A stretch of DNA of 64,000 nucleotides from Lagopus muta (taxonomy: Eukaryota; Chordata; Aves; Galliformes; Phasianidae), in assembly GCF_023343835.1 (NCBI RefSeq), contig NC_064442.1:19454501-19518500 (forward strand). The letters run 5' to 3'. Made by a program: the position numbers and the translations under genes. Each line of letters opens with the position of its first letter. Position 1 is the first letter of the stretch. Shown here piece by piece: positions 58,186 to 64,000 of this stretch. The notes beneath the pieces are model-generated. The model was given only the letters and a program-made list of their open reading frames with translations. It had not been told where the DNA came from and made no database searches.

Positions 58186-58750
58186 CTGTCACCACGCACG
58201 AGCCGAGCTCGAAGCTGTGTGGACCTGAAGGTGGCCTGTCTGCAGGGCCGAAAGCTGCTGTAGTGGATGGGCACCAGAGCAGCGAGCTGGGCACAGATGG
58301 TGTTACTGGGGACTTTGGCAGCTAGACCCCTCGTCATGCTCTCACCTGGGGTTCCTGTGTGCCAGTGTGCCTGCTGGGATGGTGGCAGGGAGAAGGAGCT
58401 GAGTGGGAGCATCCATGTGCTGCCCTCCCCCTCTTGGGAAGCAAGGACTGGAACTGGGGCCCCGGAGAGGACATGAGGGGAGCAAGGTGCAGTAAAGGGG
58501 GGAAGAAGTATCCTGGGATGTCTCCTGAGGGCACCTGGCTCTGCCCACGTCCTGCGTGACAGAGAGGATGCCCTGTGCCTGCTGGTGAGGAGGCTGGTGC
58601 TGTCACAGTGAGGCACAGAGGGGGAGGCTGCTGGGGCTCCCACCCGTGTGGGTGCTTGGTGCTCCTTGCCTTCATTTGCCAAATGTACATAGTAACTGGT
58701 CAGAGCCGCGCATGCAGCACCACTGCCTAATAAAGCGATGGATGCACGGT
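58186..58750 (+). other. SHF: SHF 3' untranslated region with AATAAA
   Basis: Non-coding sequence follows the stop. A canonical AATAAA at 58,729-58,734 is followed by GT-containing sequence, giving a 3' UTR of roughly 560 bp. Confidence 0.75.
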
Positions 58751-61700
58751 CACCTGCTCTGCAGGGACTCTGTACCCTCAACCCAAAAGCTGGGTGGGGA
58801 GCTGGCATGACAAACCTCTGCTAAACAGCAGGGAGGGGATTTTACTAAGCAAAATTGCTTCATTTTTCATTCTCATGTACAGAGAACTGAGTAGTTCAGC
58901 ACAGCCATCAGTGACACGGGACAAAAGACAGCTTTCGTGTCCTGAGTGTGTCTTTGAGACCCTTTGTGGGCGGTAGTAAGCTGGGTTTGCCTGTTATGCT
59001 GGGCTGAGGGAGATGCTCTTGAGGCTCCTTGGCTTGTTTTGCTTTACCTCTTGTAAACCTTAGGCAAAATCCCTGAATTTCCCAGGTTTGTCCTCTTCCC
59101 TGGATGTGTAGTGGCTCTAGCCCTGTTTGTCTTCCAGACACCCTGTCTCTGGGGCAGGTTGTTTCTCTTCTTCCTATGTCTGAAGTTACATGCTCCCAGG
59201 ACAAAGCTGATCCTGTTGCTTTGCTGGGAGGGTGGAGATGGTCCGTGGGACCATGAGGACTTTGTACAGGCTCTGACATTTTCTACACTCAATCCATAGC
59301 TGAGGAATTGCTGCTTCAATGGCCTATCATGGCTTTGAGCTTCTGTGGGGGCACAGGCTGCGTGCTGCATGAGGCCTGCAGAAGCCATGGTACTTTGTTC
59401 CCCGATGTTCAGCCTCCACCACTTCTTAAAAGGCTGTGGTTTGAGTTTGTCTCGGGCACTCAGTGTCTCCTTACAGCAGTGTTCAGCTGCTGGCAGCCCT
59501 GGCTGCCTCTCCCCAGCCCAACGAGGCACCTTGTCCAGTGGGGATGGAGCCACTCTGGCTGGAGGGTTTTTCTCCTGGAACTGCTTCTCTGTGTACCAGA
59601 GCATGCAAAAAGGGTTGGAGATGCTGGAATGCATCTGCAGAGATGCTCTTAGGTGCCCTAGCTGCATTGAAAATGCTTTAACAGGCTCTTGCTTTGTATT
59701 GCTACTGCCTTCCTAGTGACTGGCAAGTAAAGCAGAGGCTACTTGAATCCATGCAACCAGGGAAGAAAAGCACAGGAGAGCTTCACCATGTATTCTGAGT
59801 TGTTTTTCTCCCTTGAGAAATGGTGGCAAAGAACAAAGTGGCTGGCAGCTGCCTGCACCAGCGAGTTTGTGTCCTGTCAGTGAAATCCCACCTATGCAGC
59901 CTGGCTGCATATTAGGTGTCCCTGCCAAACAGAGAGCAGCTGGGTCAGGCTTAAAAATCGGGACAAGGTGTGACTAGGCTGGTGTTCGATGGACACTCAC
60001 AGGCATGTAGCTTCTGGCCCTCCCCTCCTCTCATTTGCCCTGGGGATTTTTGGCTCTTGCTTCAAAAGCCTGATTGTGGTGGAGGATTTTGCCTGCGTTG
60101 TTTGGCCTGATGGCCTGCAGGAAGATGCTCAGGATGGAGCGATGCTCAGCTTCCCCAAGCCAGCCTGGTCAGGGTTTGGACCTGAGCTTCTCAAATCAAG
60201 CAGATCCATGCAGGTCGTGCACATCTGGGGTCTCGTTTAGGGATTCCCACAGAAAGTATATTGCTCTGAGCAGGGCTCTGGCTCTGGAATACTGTTGCAT
60301 CCTCTCTTTGTGATCCTCAGGCACTTCTCAGAAAATGTAGATGGATTGAATCTTCCAACAGGACTTAGCCCTGTTTTTGCTCTCCTGTGAGTGAAATGAG
60401 TTTTGTTGGGAAATAACAGAAGGGCAGATGTGTAACAGGGATAGTGTAGTGACAGGGGATCCCCATTCATGAGTGAGCTCAACTCTAGGATGGACAAAGA
60501 CCCGAGCAGCCTGATGTGGCTTTGAGATTAACCCCACTGAGGGCGTGAAGGTGGTCGGTCAAGAGACCTTTCTTTGTAGCAGTTCCCAATCCACTTGTTG
60601 TCCCAGCAATCCCCAACACCCCGCAGCTGCCTCTGTTCTCCATCCTTCCTCCCTGTTAGTGAAACAGCTCTGCCATTCATTGCCTGATCTCTAGTTCCTT
60701 GCTAAGCCCTCCATAATTTCCAAACTGCTTTAGCATGCTGTAGGCCGTGATAATGAAGGAAAGAAGTTTGTTTCGTAATTGGATTAGTGCTGCTGGGAGC
60801 GTGATCTTGCACAGAGGTCAGGTTGGAGCTGCACAGCCCTGGAGCCCCACACTGCTCTGCCTGGTTGTGGGCCAGCTTGGGTCTGTGCTTGCTCCTGCAA
60901 AGGCCTTTGCTGGCCAAAAGACACAGCGTTGCAGGAGGAAGGCATCCCAGAGCTGTGAAGGGTTGATTCAGGGCTGAATTTGAACCTGCCTTCCTTGGAA
61001 ATGGGAATGTTTGCTGAAACTCTGTTAGCATCCGCAGTATCCCTTGCCTGCTAGGAATGAAGCGGTTTGGTTAGGGTCAGGCTTGACGTGAGCTTCATCA
61101 CCTTTCCCAGCACGAGCCCTCAGGGCTCCTGAACACCAATAGCTGATCCTTGTGGGTTTGGGTAAAACCCATGTAGGCAGTTGTCCATCATCGATGCCCC
61201 CCCTCCCTGCCTCTCTGGCCTGCAGAAGTGCTGTTAAACCTAAGCCTGGTGATTAGATTAAACCCCAGCCCTATCAGTGATGCCTGAGTTGCTTGGATGT
61301 TTCTGAGAACAGTGCCCTGTGTCCTGTCTCCAGCCACGGCAATCTCCAGTGCTGCAGGAGAAGGATCAAACAAAACCTCAGCTGACAAAGTTTATAGCAG
61401 AGTGGAGAAATTTGTTCCCGACCCCTGCAGGCTACCAGCAAAACGTGCAGCGTAGCACGTGTTGTGCACACATGGCACACATATGGTGCGGCTGAATGCC
61501 TCCTTTCAAATCTCGTGGAGACCAGCATGTTTGACGCAAGGGGCAGCTTCAGCTCCTGACTCAGAGACCACCCTTGCTCAGTTCCTTTGGTGTACTTCCC
61601 CAGCATCATCTCAAAGCAGTTTCTTGTTCCTGCTGCCCTCTTTGGAAACTGTCCCAAAACATCTGTGCTCATATGCTTCCACCTAATTTTCAGTCTACAC

Positions 61701-62607
61701 TTGTGATGAGTTCTGTCCTTTACACAGTTTTGGGGAGGGCTGTCTTTAAAGCAGCATGCTTGGGCAGATCTTGTGGGTGAGATCTTCCCAGTGCCTTGCT
61801 ACTGGTGCAGCTCTGTCCTTCTTGAAAACTTAGCCTCGCTCTTATCCCTGAACTGTTTGCTGTTGGTATTCATGGGGTCACTCCAATACTAGGGGTGGAG
61901 ACAAAATCCTAGAAATACCTCTTCACTCAGAGACACCCTTGTTAATACAAACCATCATTTACTTGATTAGCTGGTTCCTCCACTGTAACCATACCCACCA
62001 CTCCCGTCATTGGAAACTGGTTCCTGTTTCTCCAACCAGCCTAAATGTGCTGCATAATCTTGTCTAAGAAGTTACTTATGAGAGAAGATCATTAAATTAA
62101 ACTGACAGAATGTATCTGTGATAAATCGTTTCCATTTGCCTTCCTATCTTGAAGCTGGATTTCCTTCAAAACCTGCTCAGAGCCTCAGAAGTCTGTATGT
62201 TTGAATCTCTTTCCTTTTCTGGGGGGCGTGTCAGCTGAATTTGCTTGCTGTTTAAGCTCTTTTCATGTTACCCTAAATCTGGTCCTTTTTTCACAGTGAT
62301 ATGACCGTGCTCCTTTCCTCCTTTATCTCATGCAGTATCTCCCCGTTGACCCCCATCTCATGCATTGGCAGCGTGTCCTCACCTGGTGCTTGGGGCACTG
62401 TCCCTCACGCCCTGCTCAGCCTGGTGACCCGTGCAGCTACGAGCCTTTCATTTCCAGGATAAAAGTATGCATGCTGAATTTTTCTCCATTAAATGGCAGT
62501 GCACAGCAAGCCCTGCTTTGTGCCGGCGTGGGACCAGCAGCTCTCTGCACATGCACGTCCTCTCTCGCTGTTTGTGTTCGGGGTAGGCTTGCTGTGCAGA
62601 TACAGTG
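58751..62607. other. Intergenic sequence downstream of SHF
   Basis: No exon, RNA gene or known interspersed repeat recognised. ORFs are short and without domains. Confidence 0.5.
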
Positions 62608-62763
62608 CACTGTGATTTACTGCCCATATGCAGCATTACAGCCTCTCTGCGCATGCACAGCATGTCATGATTTACTGTAGGCATTAATGGTTACCTCTCG
62701 GCACATTCGCAGCTCGTCTGGTTTTATGCCCGTGCTCAGTGCTGTCTCTCTGGCGGTACACAG
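62608..62763. repeat. Degenerate minisatellite, unit about 52 bp
   Basis: Three adjacent units (62,608-62,660, 62,661-62,712, 62,713-62,763) share the order TGATTTACTG (TGGTTTTATG in the third), a GC-AT-rich middle, CCTCTCTGCGCATGCACAG or close variants. Related words (CTCTCTGCACATGCAC near 62,540; GCTCACACATGCCTCTG near 62,812) suggest that the array once extended further on both sides. Confidence 0.55.
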
Positions 62764-64000
62764 CCTGGCCCTATTTACACGCTAGGCTCTTTCACCTCTT
62801 TGCCCCACTTGCTGCTCACACATGCCTCTGTCTCTCTCCAAGGAGCACAGTCTGCCCAACTGGTCACTTGCACACAAGGTGGTCTCCAGTTTACCACACA
62901 TGCAATGGATGGGTGCTCCGTGTGGTGTAGCGTTGCCTCCGTGTGCTCACGACATCCTGATCTATGGCATGCGTGTTAGTGGCAAGTCCTGGTTTCTCAT
63001 GAAGTGTCGTGCAGCCCCTGCACAGGCGCAGTGCAGCGCTGCTATCTGCATGTGTGCAAGCGCTGTTGTTGTGTTCTGACATCTGAGCACCCCCTCCTTC
63101 CTTATTTATGGTACAGACTGCAGGCTCTGTGCTGCGTGGAATTCCCTTTACTTCCTACATATGCGGGCTGTCTGACCCTCCCCTGCCCATGGCCGTCTGT
63201 TCTGTCCCTTGTAACTGTGCCTCACAAGGGCTGAGATGCAGCCTTGCATCACCACCGTGGGCTGCCCTGGCTGATAGCCTGCTCTGCAAACTGTAGGCTG
63301 TGAAGGTGTTGCAGTCCGGTCTCTGGAAGGCAGCAAGACCTCTTGTCCTGTGAAGGTCATTTAACCAGAGCTCCAGGTGCCATCTGGATTGCAGCATCTC
63401 TGGTGAAGCCTTTCCAAAGGATACTGGTGGGCTGCCAATGACTAACCCCCACCCTTGGCTTGAGAGAGCAAAAGGGGAAAAGTGTCCTGTCAGAGCACAC
63501 AGAAATGCTTCAGAGGGCAGAATGGACCGTGCACATGCTCAGCAATGTTGACTGCTGTCACTTGAAGACTTTGCAGAATGTACCCATCAGGCTCACACCA
63601 GGGAAAGTGAGGAAGGTGTGACTCCCAGCTATGGCATACAACTGCCTGTGCAGGAAGCATGGGGGAGTCAGAGTCTCCTATCACTTGCTCTGGGAAGGTT
63701 TGTAGTCTTGGTTGTGACACTGGAGGACAGTATGCGCAGAGAGCTGTCAGCTGGAGGGGAGCTGGTGGGTGGGTGAGGAGGGGAGGAGCTGTGTCTCCTG
63801 CAGTTTGTTGCAGGGAATGTGGCTTCTGGTTTTACTACAGAAAGCAGCACATCGTACACCAGAGTAGACAAGAGACTAAGCACAGGGGTGTCCTCAGTGC
63901 AGTCCTCCAGACGGCCCCACTTAGTTGAAGGTCTCTCCAAAATCCATCTTTGGGCTTTGTGGCTGTGGCCCTGCCTGCCTGCAGACTGTATGGTAATTCT
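62764..64000. other. Intergenic sequence at window end
   Basis: Apart from weak continuation of the minisatellite words to about 63,080, nothing recognisable is present. Confidence 0.45.

Overview
The window is vertebrate nuclear DNA, most likely from a bird (chicken or a close galliform). The evidence is compact GT-AG multi-exon genes, several CR1 LINE copies ending in the typical CR1 ATTCTGTGATTCT tail, GC-rich CpG-island promoters, and no mammalian SINEs. The species cannot be fixed from sequence alone. No phage, CRISPR array, bacterial operon or viral element was seen.

Layout. Positions 1-8,698 are non-coding apart from one weak exon candidate, and are probably the first intron or upstream region of ALPK3. 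ALPK3 (+) runs from 8,699 to 25,592 in 12 recognised coding exons; its 5' end is missing or outside the window. Its 3' UTR runs tail-to-tail into a concentrative nucleoside transporter of the CNT1/CNT2 clade (SLC28A2-like, - strand, 16 coding exons, 33,838 down to 27,222). Upstream of the transporter come a GC-rich promoter zone, a convergent pair of tRNA-His(GTG) genes in a near-perfect 125-bp inverted repeat around a purine-rich spacer, and a CRE/GC-box/CCAAT promoter-like cluster. Intergenic DNA follows, with two short CR1 3' ends and one longer CR1 copy carrying the reverse transcriptase part (about 40,545-41,987). SHF (+, SH2 adaptor) occupies 45,626-58,185 in 7 coding exons, starting in a strong CpG island. 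The remainder to 64,000 is intergenic with a degenerate minisatellite of about 52 bp per unit.

The exon models were joined by hand. All phases close without an internal stop: ALPK3 1,458 residues from the first recognised exon, the transporter 687 aa, SHF 445 aa. The genes do not form one pathway: ALPK3 is a muscle M-band/nuclear-envelope alpha-kinase-fold protein, SLC28A imports nucleosides with sodium, and SHF is a phosphotyrosine adaptor. The most notable points are the transporter's selectivity residues, which read like broad-specificity CNT3 although the rest of the protein is CNT1/2-like; the gene order ALPK3 - SLC28A - tRNA-His pair - SHF, which joins neighbourhoods that are separate in human; the inverted tRNA-His pair itself; a possible intronic polyadenylation isoform of ALPK3; and a 67-bp duplication inside two introns of the transporter. 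I did not find a convincing wholly new biological system.
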